A DNA stretch of 64,000 bases from Amycolatopsis palatopharyngis. Its GTDB lineage: Bacteria; Actinomycetota; Actinomycetes; Mycobacteriales; Pseudonocardiaceae. Positions 51,504 through 59,713 of this stretch are shown in pieces (positions within the stretch are counted from its first letter, which is position 1; each line of letters starts with the position of its first letter). The stretch spans positions 24,335-88,334 of the forward strand of contig NZ_PQHZ01000025.1 of NCBI RefSeq assembly GCF_003385185.1, given 5' to 3'. The notes under the pieces are model-generated. The model saw nothing but the letters and a program-made list of their open reading frames with translations. It searched no databases and was not told the DNA's origin. Position numbers and translations under genes: made by a program.

Positions 51504-53498
51504 ATGACGACCTATTTCGTGACGGGTGCGACCGGGTTTCTCGGCAGGCGGCTGGTGGCACGGCTGCTGGAACGCGATGAGACCACCACCGTGTACGCCC
51601 TGGTACGCAAGACCTCCGCGCAGCGGCTGACCGAACTCGCCGCCGCCTGGCCGGGCGCGCGACGCCTGGTTCCCGTCACCGGCGACCTGACCGACGAGGG
51701 CCTCGGCGTCGACACCTCGGCCCTGTCCCCGATCGATCACGTCGTCCATCTGGCCGCCGTCTACGACTTCACCGCGAGCGAGGCCGCCAACACCGCGGCC
51801 AACGTCGAGGGCACTCGCCACGTCCTCGAGTTCGCCCGTGATGCGGGCGCGGGCCGCCTGCACCACGTCTCCTCCATCGCGGTCGCCGGAGATCACGACG
51901 GCCGCTTCACCGAGGCCGACTTCGACCTCGGACAGGGATTCGACTCCCCCTACCACGCCACGAAGTTCGCCGCGGAGAAGCTCGTACGTGAGCAGCAGGA
52001 CGTGCCGTACTCCGTCTACCGCCCCTCCGCGGTCGTCGGTGACTCACGCACGGGCGAAATGGACAAGATCGACGGTCCTTACTACTTCCTGCCGGCCATC
52101 TCACGGCTCGCCGCACTACCTTCCGCGCTGCCGCTGGCCGGGCCCCACCTCGGCGCCACCAACCTGGTCCCAGTGGACTACGTGATCGCCGCGATGGACC
52201 ACCTGATGCATTCCGCCGCCCCGAGTGGAGCCACCTACCACCTCGGATCCGCACGGCCGCAACCCTTGAACGAGGTCTACAACGCCTTCGCCGCCGCCGC
52301 GGGCGCCCCACGCATCGGCGCGACCCTGCCTGAGCCTGCTTCTGCCCTGGTGCGGACAGTGGGCTCTCGCGCCGCTCGCGCCGCGGCCGCCGGCGTCGAT
52401 CGGCTGCCGGGCGGACGCGCCGCACGAGCCCAGGTGCTCGCAGAGCTCGGGATTCCGCTGGAAGTGCTGCCCCACCTGAGCATGGCCGTGCGGTTCGACA
52501 CCCGCGCCACCGAGGCCGCGCTGGCGGGCAGCGGCATCACCCTGCCCGAGCTCTCGGCCTACGCGGGCCCGGTCTACGACTATTGGCTTCGCCACCTCGA
52601 CCCCGACCGCGCGCGCCGCAGGCGTTCCGGCGGTCCTCTGCACGGCAGGACAGTCCTGATCACCGGTGCGTCCTCGGGGATCGGCAGGGCTACTGCCCTG
52701 CAGGTCGCCGAGCGTGGTGCCACCGTATTGCTCGTGGCCCGCAGGGCCGCCGAACTCGACCAGGTGCGCACCGAGATCGCCGGTTCCGGAGGGCGGGCGC
52801 ACGCCTACCCCTGCGACCTGACCGACCCGGACGCGGTGGAGTCGCTCGTCAAAACGGTCCTCGCCGAACACGCGGCGGTGGACATGCTGGTGAACAACGC
52901 CGGACGCTCCATCCGGCGGTCGGTTCTGCTGTCCACCGAGCGCGTCCACGACTTCGAGCGCACGATGGCGATCAACTACTTCGGCCCGGTGCGGCTGATC
53001 CTGGGACTACTTCCCTCGATGTCCAGGCGCCGCTTCGGTCACATCGTCAACGTCACCACACAGGGCCTGCAGACCGACACTCCGCGCTTCGCCGCGTACC
53101 TCGCGTCCAAGGCCGCGCTGGAGGAGTTCGGCCTCGCGGCCGGCCGGGAAACGCTGGCGGACGGCATCACCTTCACCTCGGTGCGCATGCCGTTGGTGCG
53201 TACCGAGATGATCGCCCCGACCGGGGTGTACCGGGCGTTTCCCGCGAGCAGCCCCCGCCGGGCTGCGGCGCTGGTCGTCGAGGCGCTGGAGCAGCGCCCC
53301 GAGGTCCGCAACCTGCCAGAGGGAACGGCGGCGGAACTTGCGGGCCGCTTCGCCCCGCGGCTGACCAGGCTCGCGGCGAACCTGGTCTATCAGGCCGTAC
53401 CCGAGTCCGCACCGGAAGCACGGCACCAGCCGCGCACTCCTCCGCTGGCCGCGGTCGCGGGTACCGTCACCAGGCTGCTCTGGCGCAGGCGCCCCTGA
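51504..53498 (+). CDS. fatty acyl-CoA reductase fused to a short-chain dehydrogenase (AcrA1-like)
   Basis: The 664-residue protein has two nucleotide-binding modules. Residues 1 to about 360 are an extended SDR of the fatty-acyl-reductase type (TGATGFLGRRL, YHATKFAAEKLV). Residues from about 378 are a classical SDR (TGASSGIGRATA, NNAGRS, YLASKAA). This matches mycobacterial AcrA1-type reductases that make fatty aldehydes or alcohols for wax esters or ether lipids. In the second module Thr replaces the usual catalytic Ser 13 residues before Tyr. A perfect palindrome precedes the gene. No wax synthase is visible nearby. Confidence 0.87.
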   Translation: MTTYFVTGATGFLGRRLVARLLERDETTTVYALVRKTSAQRLTELAAAWPGARRLVPVTGDLTDEGLGVDTSALSPIDHVVHLAAVYDFTASEAANTAANVEGTRHVLEFARDAGAGRLHHVSSIAVAGDHDGRFTEADFDLGQGFDSPYHATKFAAEKLVREQQDVPYSVYRPSAVVGDSRTGEMDKIDGPYYFLPAISRLAALPSALPLAGPHLGATNLVPVDYVIAAMDHLMHSAAPSGATYHLGSARPQPLNEVYNAFAAAAGAPRIGATLPEPASALVRTVGSRAARAAAAGVDRLPGGRAARAQVLAELGIPLEVLPHLSMAVRFDTRATEAALAGSGITLPELSAYAGPVYDYWLRHLDPDRARRRRSGGPLHGRTVLITGASSGIGRATALQVAERGATVLLVARRAAELDQVRTEIAGSGGRAHAYPCDLTDPDAVESLVKTVLAEHAAVDMLVNNAGRSIRRSVLLSTERVHDFERTMAINYFGPVRLILGLLPSMSRRRFGHIVNVTTQGLQTDTPRFAAYLASKAALEEFGLAAGRETLADGITFTSVRMPLVRTEMIAPTGVYRAFPASSPRRAAALVVEALEQRPEVRNLPEGTAAELAGRFAPRLTRLAANLVYQAVPESAPEARHQPRTPPLAAVAGTVTRLLWRRRP

Positions 53499-53548
53499 CC
53501 GCCCACCCGTCTCCCCCACCACCCAAACGGTGGCGCAGGCGCCCCTGA
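53481..53548. repeat. 18-bp direct repeat of the gene's 3' end
   Basis: TGGCGCAGGCGCCCCTGA, covering the last codons and stop of the reductase gene, recurs exactly 50 bases later (53531-53548) outside the gene. Confidence 0.8.
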
Positions 53549-53566
53549 TCCAAGGGGTAGATCAGG
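53544..53566. terminator. stem-loop in convergent junction
   Basis: CCTGATC-N9-GATCAGG pairs perfectly and overlaps the stop codon of the GH172-type gene. It is a possible bidirectional terminator. Confidence 0.45.
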
Positions 53567-54725
53567 CGAAGAGGAACTCCAGCTCGTCGGCCTCCTCGTA
53601 GGGCCTGCGTCCGAGATCGGCGATGGCCATCTCGACGTCCACCCTGGGAACCGGCTGCGGTGAGGAGCAGACGGTGAACGCGGTCGCGCAGTAGTCGTCC
53701 ACGCGCTCGAACAGGCCGCTGGCGATCACCGGCGACCCCTGCCTGCGCTGGATGCCGTTGCCAGCGACCCTGCCCTCCCGTACGGCGAGGTCGAGGCGCT
53801 CCTCCTCACCCTCGAAGAAGTGATCGGCGCCGATCTGCTGAATCGTCACCCGCAGACGCTCGGCGAACACGATCGGATCGAGCACGTGCCAGCGGTAGAA
53901 CCCGACGAAGTCCGGCAACGTCCCGAGCCCGGTACCCGGCTGCCGGACCTCCAGTGGCGCCCCACCGTACGGGGCCGAATGCGGTCCCATCCCCCACGCG
54001 GTGCCGACGTAGTCCTCGAGTCCGGTACCGCAGATCGAGGGCGACTCCCCGTCGTCGTCGAGGTACATCTTCACCTCGCCCTCGCCGTACCAGGTCCCCG
54101 GATCAAGCGGCCGGACGCCGACCACACATCCGAGGAACCGGCCGGGCCCGCGCAGTCCTTCGGTGATGACGAAGTCCTCGCGCGGAGTGGTCGGATTCTG
54201 CCTGCGGAACGAGGCGTGCAACCTGCCGGAAGCAGCCTCGTCGTCCAGCGTGTAGTCCAGCTGGAAGTACACGGTGGAGGGTTTGAGCGAACCGTTGACG
54301 AGTTCGACCCGGATCCGATCGCCGAATGCCATCGGGATGTAGCTGTTGAAACCGCGGGCTTCCTGAATACTCGTCAGCGCGGTGGCGAACGAGACGGGCC
54401 TGCCGTGCGGCGCGCCGAAGAAGTCCGCGCAGGGCACCGAGATACTCGGTTCCGTCAGATCGTCGTAGTAGACCTCGAGGTAGAGCGCCCGCGTGCGGGT
54501 GGGCGGCCCCGGCGGGAACGTCAGCCACAGGTGCCGGACCGTGCCAGGCCCCCGCAGGTCCGCCAGCACAACCCGCTCCCCCGGCTGTACATCCCGGCTG
54601 GGCGCGCCCTTGCGGCCGCCCGCGGCGATACCACCCGCGCCTCGCTGCCCGGTCGGGTTCTCGAAACTGACGGACCGGGACTCGCGGACGGGGGAAACGA
54701 GGGTGAGATCACTGACGTCGACCAC
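53562..54725 (-). CDS. DUF2961 (GH172-type) protein
   Basis: The 387-residue protein has the DUF2961 jelly-roll core, with GPGTVRHLWLTF near residue 60, SVPCADFFG, FNSYIPMAF and the acidic block YGEGEVKMYLDDDGE...CGTGLEDYVGTAWG. The glutamates of that block correspond to the catalytic pair of GH172 enzymes acting on fructofuranosides or arabinofuranosides. There is no signal peptide, which is unusual for an arabinan- or fructan-degrading enzyme and suggests an intracellular substrate. It is not linked to other carbohydrate genes here. Confidence 0.83.
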   Translation of the reverse strand: MVDVSDLTLVSPVRESRSVSFENPTGQRGAGGIAAGGRKGAPSRDVQPGERVVLADLRGPGTVRHLWLTFPPGPPTRTRALYLEVYYDDLTEPSISVPCADFFGAPHGRPVSFATALTSIQEARGFNSYIPMAFGDRIRVELVNGSLKPSTVYFQLDYTLDDEAASGRLHASFRRQNPTTPREDFVITEGLRGPGRFLGCVVGVRPLDPGTWYGEGEVKMYLDDDGESPSICGTGLEDYVGTAWGMGPHSAPYGGAPLEVRQPGTGLGTLPDFVGFYRWHVLDPIVFAERLRVTIQQIGADHFFEGEEERLDLAVREGRVAGNGIQRRQGSPVIASGLFERVDDYCATAFTVCSSPQPVPRVDVEMAIADLGRRPYEEADELEFLFA

Positions 54726-54790
54726 CAGCGCAACGTATCAGTTACCTGCGGTGAACAGGCATCGCCACGACCCACTCCCGCAAAGTCGCA

Positions 54791-54804
54791 CTTTCCCGGG
54801 AAAG
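54791..54804. repeat. perfect palindrome CTTTCCCGGGAAAG
   Basis: It lies in the 142-bp gap between the GH172-type gene start and the acyl-CoA dehydrogenase stop. Flanking GCA/CGC partly extends the stem. It may act as terminator of the beta-oxidation operon. Confidence 0.45.
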
Positions 54805-54867
54805 CGCGGATGGAAAAGCCCATGACCTGGGACGCCAGGACCACCGGGGCGGGGGACGAGCCGAGGG

Positions 54868-56136
54868 TCATCGGTCGTTTCCGAGCAGGCCCTTGGCGAT
54901 GTGGGTCACCTGGATCTCGTTGCTGCCCGCATAGATCATCAGCGACTTCGCGTCGCGGGCCAGTTGTTCCACCCGGTACTCCGCCATATAGCCGTTGCCA
55001 CCGAACAGCTGAACGGCCTCCATGGCCACCTCGGTCGCTGCTCGCGAGGAGTAGAGCTTCATCGCAGAGGCCTCCGCGAGGCTCGGCAGCCTGCCCGCCC
55101 GCAGTGTCTCGATCGTGCGGAACACCATGTTCCGTACGTTGATCCTGGCGATCTCCATCTCCGCCAGTTTGAGCTGGACCAGCTGGAACCGGCCGATCTC
55201 CTGCCCCCACAACGTGCGGCACTTCGCGTAGTCCACGCACAGACGGTGGCATTCCTCGATGATGCCCAGCGACAGCGCCGCGACACCCATCCGTTCGAAG
55301 GAGAAGCTCTCCCGCGCGCTGTCCTTGCCGTCGCCGCCGGTGTGCCGCTCGGACTCACCGAGCAATCTGTCCCTGCCGAGGGCCACGTTGTCGAAGAAGA
55401 GCTCCCCGGTGGGCGAGGACTTCATCCCCATCTTCGCGAACGGTTTGCCCTGGATCAGGCCGGGCATACCCGAGTCGAGCACGAAGGTGAGCACCTTCCG
55501 GTCCCGCACCGGTGTGCCGTCCCCCTCGTCCAGCTTCGCGTAGACGACGATGGTGTCGGCGTAGGGACCGTTGGTGATGAACGTCTTTTGTCCATTAAGG
55601 ACATAATCGTCGCCGTCGCGGCGAACCGTGGTCTTCATGCCGCCGAACGCATCCGATCCCGAGTCGGGTTCGGTGATCGCCCACGCGCCGACCTTCTCGA
55701 AGGTCGCGAGTCCGGGCAGCCAGCGTTCCTTCTGCGCCAGCGTGCCCCTGCTCAGGATGGTCGACGCCGTGAGCCCGAGGCTCACTCCCATCGACGCGAC
55801 GATGCCGAGGCTCACCCCGGCGAGCTCGCTGATCGCGACGAGCGCAAGGCTTTCCTGCCCGCCGAGCTCGAAGCCGAGGCCGTCGGACTTCTTCTCCCGT
55901 GGCTTCGCGGTTTCCGGCGTAGCGGTCTCGGCGCGCGCCTTCTGCTTGTCCAGTAAGGACTTCACTGCCTCGCCTGCCATGGCATCGACACCGAAGGAGG
56001 CGAAGAGTTTGCGAATGAGGTCGTACGGCGGAAGCTGCCCGCTCTCCAGTTCGTCGACGTGCGGGCGGATCTCCTTTTCGATGAACTCCCGGACGGCGTC
56101 GCGGATCAGCAGGTCGGTCTCGGACCAGTCGAGCAC
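54868..56136 (-). CDS. acyl-CoA dehydrogenase
   Basis: The 422-residue flavoprotein has AITEPDSGSDA, GQKTFITNG, RTLWGQEIGRFQLVQLKLAEM and FGGNGYMAEY. It introduces the trans-2 double bond of acyl-CoAs. At the usual catalytic position (IYEGT) it reads IYAGS (Ala403). Glu281 in SFERMG matches the helix-G base of isovaleryl- and long-chain-type dehydrogenases, so the enzyme should be active by that variant. Residues 62-88 form a charged insertion (DKQKARAETATPETAKPREKK) absent from most members. It is last in the beta-oxidation operon, 3 bp after the SDR gene. Confidence 0.9.
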   Translation of the reverse strand: MLDWSETDLLIRDAVREFIEKEIRPHVDELESGQLPPYDLIRKLFASFGVDAMAGEAVKSLLDKQKARAETATPETAKPREKKSDGLGFELGGQESLALVAISELAGVSLGIVASMGVSLGLTASTILSRGTLAQKERWLPGLATFEKVGAWAITEPDSGSDAFGGMKTTVRRDGDDYVLNGQKTFITNGPYADTIVVYAKLDEGDGTPVRDRKVLTFVLDSGMPGLIQGKPFAKMGMKSSPTGELFFDNVALGRDRLLGESERHTGGDGKDSARESFSFERMGVAALSLGIIEECHRLCVDYAKCRTLWGQEIGRFQLVQLKLAEMEIARINVRNMVFRTIETLRAGRLPSLAEASAMKLYSSRAATEVAMEAVQLFGGNGYMAEYRVEQLARDAKSLMIYAGSNEIQVTHIAKGLLGNDR

Positions 56137-56139
56137 GGA

Positions 56140-57018
56140 TCAACCCTCCACAGGCAGGCGGTTCGCGATGTCGTCGATCAGCCACGGGCCTTCGGTTTCG
56201 ATGGTCCGCACGTCGTGCCACCCGGCGAGTTCGGAGATCGCGCCGCCCTGCACGGCGAACACCTTGCCGGTGATCGGGCACTTCTCCGTGGCCAGGTAGG
56301 CCACGACCGGGGAGATGTTGGCCGGGGAGAACGCGTCGAACTCACCTTCCTCGACCTCCTGCGCGAAGATCGCCCCCATACCCGGGGTGGCGAGGGTGAG
56401 CCGGGTACGGGCGATCGGGGCGATCGCGTTGACCCGCACGCCGTAGCGGTCCAGTTCACCGGCTGCCACGAGGGTCAGTGCGGCGATGCCCGCCTTGGCC
56501 GCACCGTAGTTGGCCTGCCCTGCGTTCGGCATCGTCGTGCCCGACGCCGAGGCAGTGTTGATCACCGAAGCGGCCACCGCCTCCCCCGCCTTCGACCGCG
56601 ATTTCCAGTAGGCCGCCGCGTGCCGCAGCACCGCGAAGTGTCCCTTCAGGTGCACGGAGATCACGGAGTCCCATTGCGACTCCTCCAGCCCCGCGAGGAA
56701 CCCGTCACGCAGGATGCCCGCGTTGTTCACCACCACGTCGAGCCTGCCGAACTCCGAGACCGCCTGGTCCACGAGTGCGGCGGCACCCTTCCAGTCGGCG
56801 ACATTGTCGGTGTTCGCGACGGCCGAGCCGCCTGCCGCGACGATCTCGTCCACGACCTCCTGTGCGGGACCGCTGTCGGATCCACTGCCGTCGTTGGCGC
56901 CGCCCAGGTCGTTGACCACCACGCTGGCACCCTCGCGGGCGAAGAGCAGCGCGTGCTCACGCCCGATTCCCCGCCCGGCGCCGGTGATCAAGGCGACGCG
57001 CCCGTCCAGACTTCCCAT
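56140..57018 (-). CDS. (3R)-hydroxyacyl-CoA dehydrogenase-type SDR (MFE-2/17-beta-HSD4 like)
   Basis: The 292-residue SDR has ITGAGRGIGREHALLFAREGASVVVNDLGG, an NAGILRD block, catalytic Ser in NTASASG and YGAAKAG. The Asp in NDLGG marks NAD preference. The motif set is that of the dehydrogenase domain of peroxisomal multifunctional enzyme 2, which oxidises D-3-hydroxyacyl-CoA. It lies between the MaoC hydratase and the acyl-CoA dehydrogenase, 28 bp and 3 bp away. Together with the hydratase it would reproduce MFE-2 as separate proteins. Confidence 0.9.
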   Translation of the reverse strand: MGSLDGRVALITGAGRGIGREHALLFAREGASVVVNDLGGANDGSGSDSGPAQEVVDEIVAAGGSAVANTDNVADWKGAAALVDQAVSEFGRLDVVVNNAGILRDGFLAGLEESQWDSVISVHLKGHFAVLRHAAAYWKSRSKAGEAVAASVINTASASGTTMPNAGQANYGAAKAGIAALTLVAAGELDRYGVRVNAIAPIARTRLTLATPGMGAIFAQEVEEGEFDAFSPANISPVVAYLATEKCPITGKVFAVQGGAISELAGWHDVRTIETEGPWLIDDIANRLPVEG

Positions 57019-57046
57019 CAGTACCGCTCCCTGCCCTGTAGCCCTG

Positions 57047-57928
57047 TCAGTTTCCGTCGACGACCGCGTAACCGTCTTTGATCACGAGGTCGTCGCCAAC
57101 GGTGGTCTCGTACGCGTAGGCGGTACCGCCCTCGGCCGAACCCGCGTTCCAGATGTGTGTGGTGATGTCCTGACCTGGAAGCACCGGTTTGGAGAACCGC
57201 ACCGCGAGCCTGCGCAGGCGCTCGCTGCGCCCGTCCGTGACCTCGGTGAGCACCGCCCATGAGGTGAACGCCAGCGTGCAGAGCCCGTGCGCGATGATCC
57301 CCGGCAACCCCGCGGACCTGGCGATCTCGTCGTCCAGGTGGATCGGCATCGGGTCACCCGCGGCTGGTCCGTAGCGAAATGTCTGGTCCTCGTCGACGTG
57401 CTGCGTCAGCTTCGCCGCTGGCGGGGTCGCGCGCAGCCGCTCGTCGAACTTGTGCCCCGGAGCCTGCGCACCGACGTTCTCCCCGGCGTCGAAGCCGCGG
57501 AAGAACGCGGTGACGTACTGCTCGTTGACCAGCTCGCCGTCCTCTGTGCGGCATTCGAGATAGATCGCCGAGCGCGTGCCGTTGGGCAATCCCTCGTAGC
57601 CGATCATCTTGCCGCGCGAGACCAGCCTGTCGCCGGCAACGATGGGCCGGTGGAACCGGAAGTCCTGCTCTCCGTGGACCAGCCTCGGAATCAGCTCGAC
57701 CGGGACGACCTCCAACGCCGGCTCCATCAGCGCGTGGAAGGCCGGCACGATCGCGAACACCGGAGGGGCCAGCTCGCCCGAGCGGTGTGCCTCGATGGGG
57801 TCGTTGGTCGCCTCCGCGTACTCGATGATCCGCTCACGGGTCACCTCGAACCGGTGCTCCTCGGCCCAGGTGTCCAGTCCGGACGCGTCGAACGCCAGGT
57901 CCACATTGTCGATTCCGCTATTCGCCAT
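57047..57928 (-). CDS. MaoC-type (R)-specific enoyl-CoA hydratase 2
   Basis: The 293-residue double hot-dog protein has an N-terminal non-catalytic MaoC domain and a C-terminal one with the hydratase motif YGPAAGDPMPIHLDDEIARSAG, in which Asp and His are the catalytic pair, followed by IIAHG. This is the architecture of hydratase 2 of MFE-2. It would hydrate 2-enoyl-CoA to the D-3-hydroxy form used by the downstream SDR. It is 22 bp after the SRPBCC gene in the same operon. Confidence 0.92.
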   Translation of the reverse strand: MANSGIDNVDLAFDASGLDTWAEEHRFEVTRERIIEYAEATNDPIEAHRSGELAPPVFAIVPAFHALMEPALEVVPVELIPRLVHGEQDFRFHRPIVAGDRLVSRGKMIGYEGLPNGTRSAIYLECRTEDGELVNEQYVTAFFRGFDAGENVGAQAPGHKFDERLRATPPAAKLTQHVDEDQTFRYGPAAGDPMPIHLDDEIARSAGLPGIIAHGLCTLAFTSWAVLTEVTDGRSERLRRLAVRFSKPVLPGQDITTHIWNAGSAEGGTAYAYETTVGDDLVIKDGYAVVDGN

Positions 57929-57950
57929 GTCCGCTCCCGTACTTCTCGCC

Positions 57951-58382
57951 TCAGGCCAGCAGTTCCCGCAGGTTCTCCATGGACTTGTCCAGGTTCTTCT
58001 TGCCGTCCTTCTCGACGGCCTTGCCCAACGCGCCGACGATCATCGACCCGCTGAACTCCGCGTCGATGACGGCGGTAGAGCCTTCGGGGGCCTGCCTGAC
58101 GGAGAGATCGAATCGCACTTTGACCCCGGCCATCCCGGTGCCGGAGATGGACAGCGTGTTCGGCGGCTGATAGGAGTCGACAGTCCACTCGATGGTGTTC
58201 GGCATGCCCATCATCGTCACGACCTCGGTGATCTTGGTGCCCTGACTGAACTCCGCGGGGACCTCGCCCTTCCACTTGGTGTGGATGGTGAGCCACTTCT
58301 CGAAGTTGTTCGGGTTGGAGAAGACCTCCCATACTTTTTCCGGCGGCGCGGGGAGGTCGACCGATGCGTTGATCTGACCCAT
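57951..58382 (-). CDS. SRPBCC/CoxG-like lipid-binding domain protein
   Basis: The 143-residue START-like fold is seen in ASVDLPAPPEKVWEVFSNPNNFEKWL and the C-terminal long helix (VGALGKAVEKDGKKNLDKSMENLREL). Such proteins bind hydrophobic ligands or act as polyketide cyclase-like helpers. Its conserved place between thiolase and hydratase suggests it carries or presents acyl chains for the pathway. No catalytic residues can be identified. A CoxG-type role in carbon monoxide dehydrogenase maturation does not fit the context. Confidence 0.82.
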   Translation of the reverse strand: MGQINASVDLPAPPEKVWEVFSNPNNFEKWLTIHTKWKGEVPAEFSQGTKITEVVTMMGMPNTIEWTVDSYQPPNTLSISGTGMAGVKVRFDLSVRQAPEGSTAVIDAEFSGSMIVGALGKAVEKDGKKNLDKSMENLRELLA

Positions 58383-58419
58383 GTTCTTTCCTCCTGATTT
58401 GCTTTTCCTTGTGGCTGCT

Positions 58420-59613
58420 TCAGCGGTCGGCGGGCCGATAGGCGGTCACCACGACGGCGCCACCGAGGCCGATGTTGTGTTGCAGGGCGACGCTGGCACC
58501 CTGCACCTGACGGCGCTGCGCGGTGCCGCGCAACTGCCAGGTGAGTTCGGCACACTGCGCGAGGCCGGTCGCGCCCAGTGGGTGCCCTTTGGAGATGAGC
58601 CCGCCGGAGGGGTTGACCACCCAGCGGCCGCCGTAGGTCGTGTCGCCCGCGTCGACGAGCTTGCCGCCCTCGCCCTCCGGGCACAGTCCCAGTGCCTCGT
58701 AGGTGATCAGCTCGTTGGTGGAGAAGCAGTCGTGCAGTTCGATGACGTCCACATCAGCCGGTGCGATCTCCGCCTGCTCGTATACCTTTGTCGCTGCCGC
58801 CCTGGACATCTGAGCACCCACCAGGCTGATCGCCGAGTTGTCCTCGAAAGTGCTAGACATGTCGGTCACCATGGACTGGCCCACGATCTCCACCGCCTGC
58901 GCCGCGAGACCATGTTTGTCCACAAAGGCTTCACTGGCGATGATGGCGGCGCCGGAGCCATCTGATGTGGGCGAGCACTGCAGCTTCGTCAGCGGTTCGT
59001 AGATGGTCTTCGCGTCCAGGATCTCCGCGAGGGAGTACTCCTCCTGGAACTGGGCGTAGGGGTTGTTCACGGAGTGGCGGTGGTTCTTCTCGCCGATCCT
59101 GGCGAACTGTTCGGCGGTCGTGCCGTACCTCTCCATATGCTCCCGGCCTGCCGCACCGAACATCCAGGGCGCGGGCGGCATCGCCACCTCGCGCAGTTCG
59201 GCCAGCGCAAGGATGTGTTTGAGCATCGGCTGCTCGCGATCATCGTAGGTACTGCCGAGCGATCCGGGCTGCATCTTCTCGAAGCCCAGCGCCAGCGCGC
59301 AGTCCACGGTCCCGCTGCGCACCGCCTGAGCGGCCAGGAAAAGCGCGGTCGAGCCAGTGGAACAGTTGTTGTTCACATTGATCACGGGGATACCGGTGAG
59401 GCCGAGTTCGTAGACGGCGCGCTGTCCGGAGGTGGATTCCCCGTAGACGTAGCCGACGTAGGCCTGCTGCACCTGTTCGTAGCCGATGCCCGCATCGGCA
59501 AGGGCGTTGGTGCCCGACTCCTTGGCCATCGCGGGGTAATCCCAACCCTCACGACGTCCCGGCTTCTCGAACTTCGTCATCCCGACGCCGACGACGTAGG
59601 TCCTGTTACCCAC
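58420..59613 (-). CDS. thiolase / lipid-transfer SCP-x-like acetyl-CoA acetyltransferase
   Basis: The 397-residue thiolase has the nucleophile Cys84 in NNNCSTGS, the His/Cys block IELHDCFSTNE and GHPLGATGLAQ near the C terminus. It is the SCP-x type used for branched or steroid side-chain acyl-CoAs, here without the SCP2 domain. GTG at 59613 (VGNRTYVVGVGM) is chosen for its GGGAGG site at seven bases; the frame extends to 59661 but without a better start. It is first in a five-gene beta-oxidation operon and lies behind a CATACC-type palindrome. Confidence 0.92.
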   Translation of the reverse strand: MGNRTYVVGVGMTKFEKPGRREGWDYPAMAKESGTNALADAGIGYEQVQQAYVGYVYGESTSGQRAVYELGLTGIPVINVNNNCSTGSTALFLAAQAVRSGTVDCALALGFEKMQPGSLGSTYDDREQPMLKHILALAELREVAMPPAPWMFGAAGREHMERYGTTAEQFARIGEKNHRHSVNNPYAQFQEEYSLAEILDAKTIYEPLTKLQCSPTSDGSGAAIIASEAFVDKHGLAAQAVEIVGQSMVTDMSSTFEDNSAISLVGAQMSRAAATKVYEQAEIAPADVDVIELHDCFSTNELITYEALGLCPEGEGGKLVDAGDTTYGGRWVVNPSGGLISKGHPLGATGLAQCAELTWQLRGTAQRRQVQGASVALQHNIGLGGAVVVTAYRPADR

Positions 59614-59660
59614 CGCGAGGCCTCCCTTGTTCACGATCGGTTCTCCTTGCGTCACAAACA

Positions 59661-59680
59661 TACCAACAGGATTGTATGTT
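59661..59680. promoter_or_regulatory. 20-bp palindromic operator candidate CATACCAACAGGATTGTATG
   Basis: CATAC and GTATG arms lie in the divergent gap, 48-67 bp from the thiolase start and 34-53 bp from the methyltransferase start. It matches the CATACC-N8-GGTATG site ahead of the acyl-CoA ligase. Confidence 0.6.
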
Positions 59681-59713
59681 GACTAGAGGTATGGTGATCC
59701 GGGGAGGCGATCC

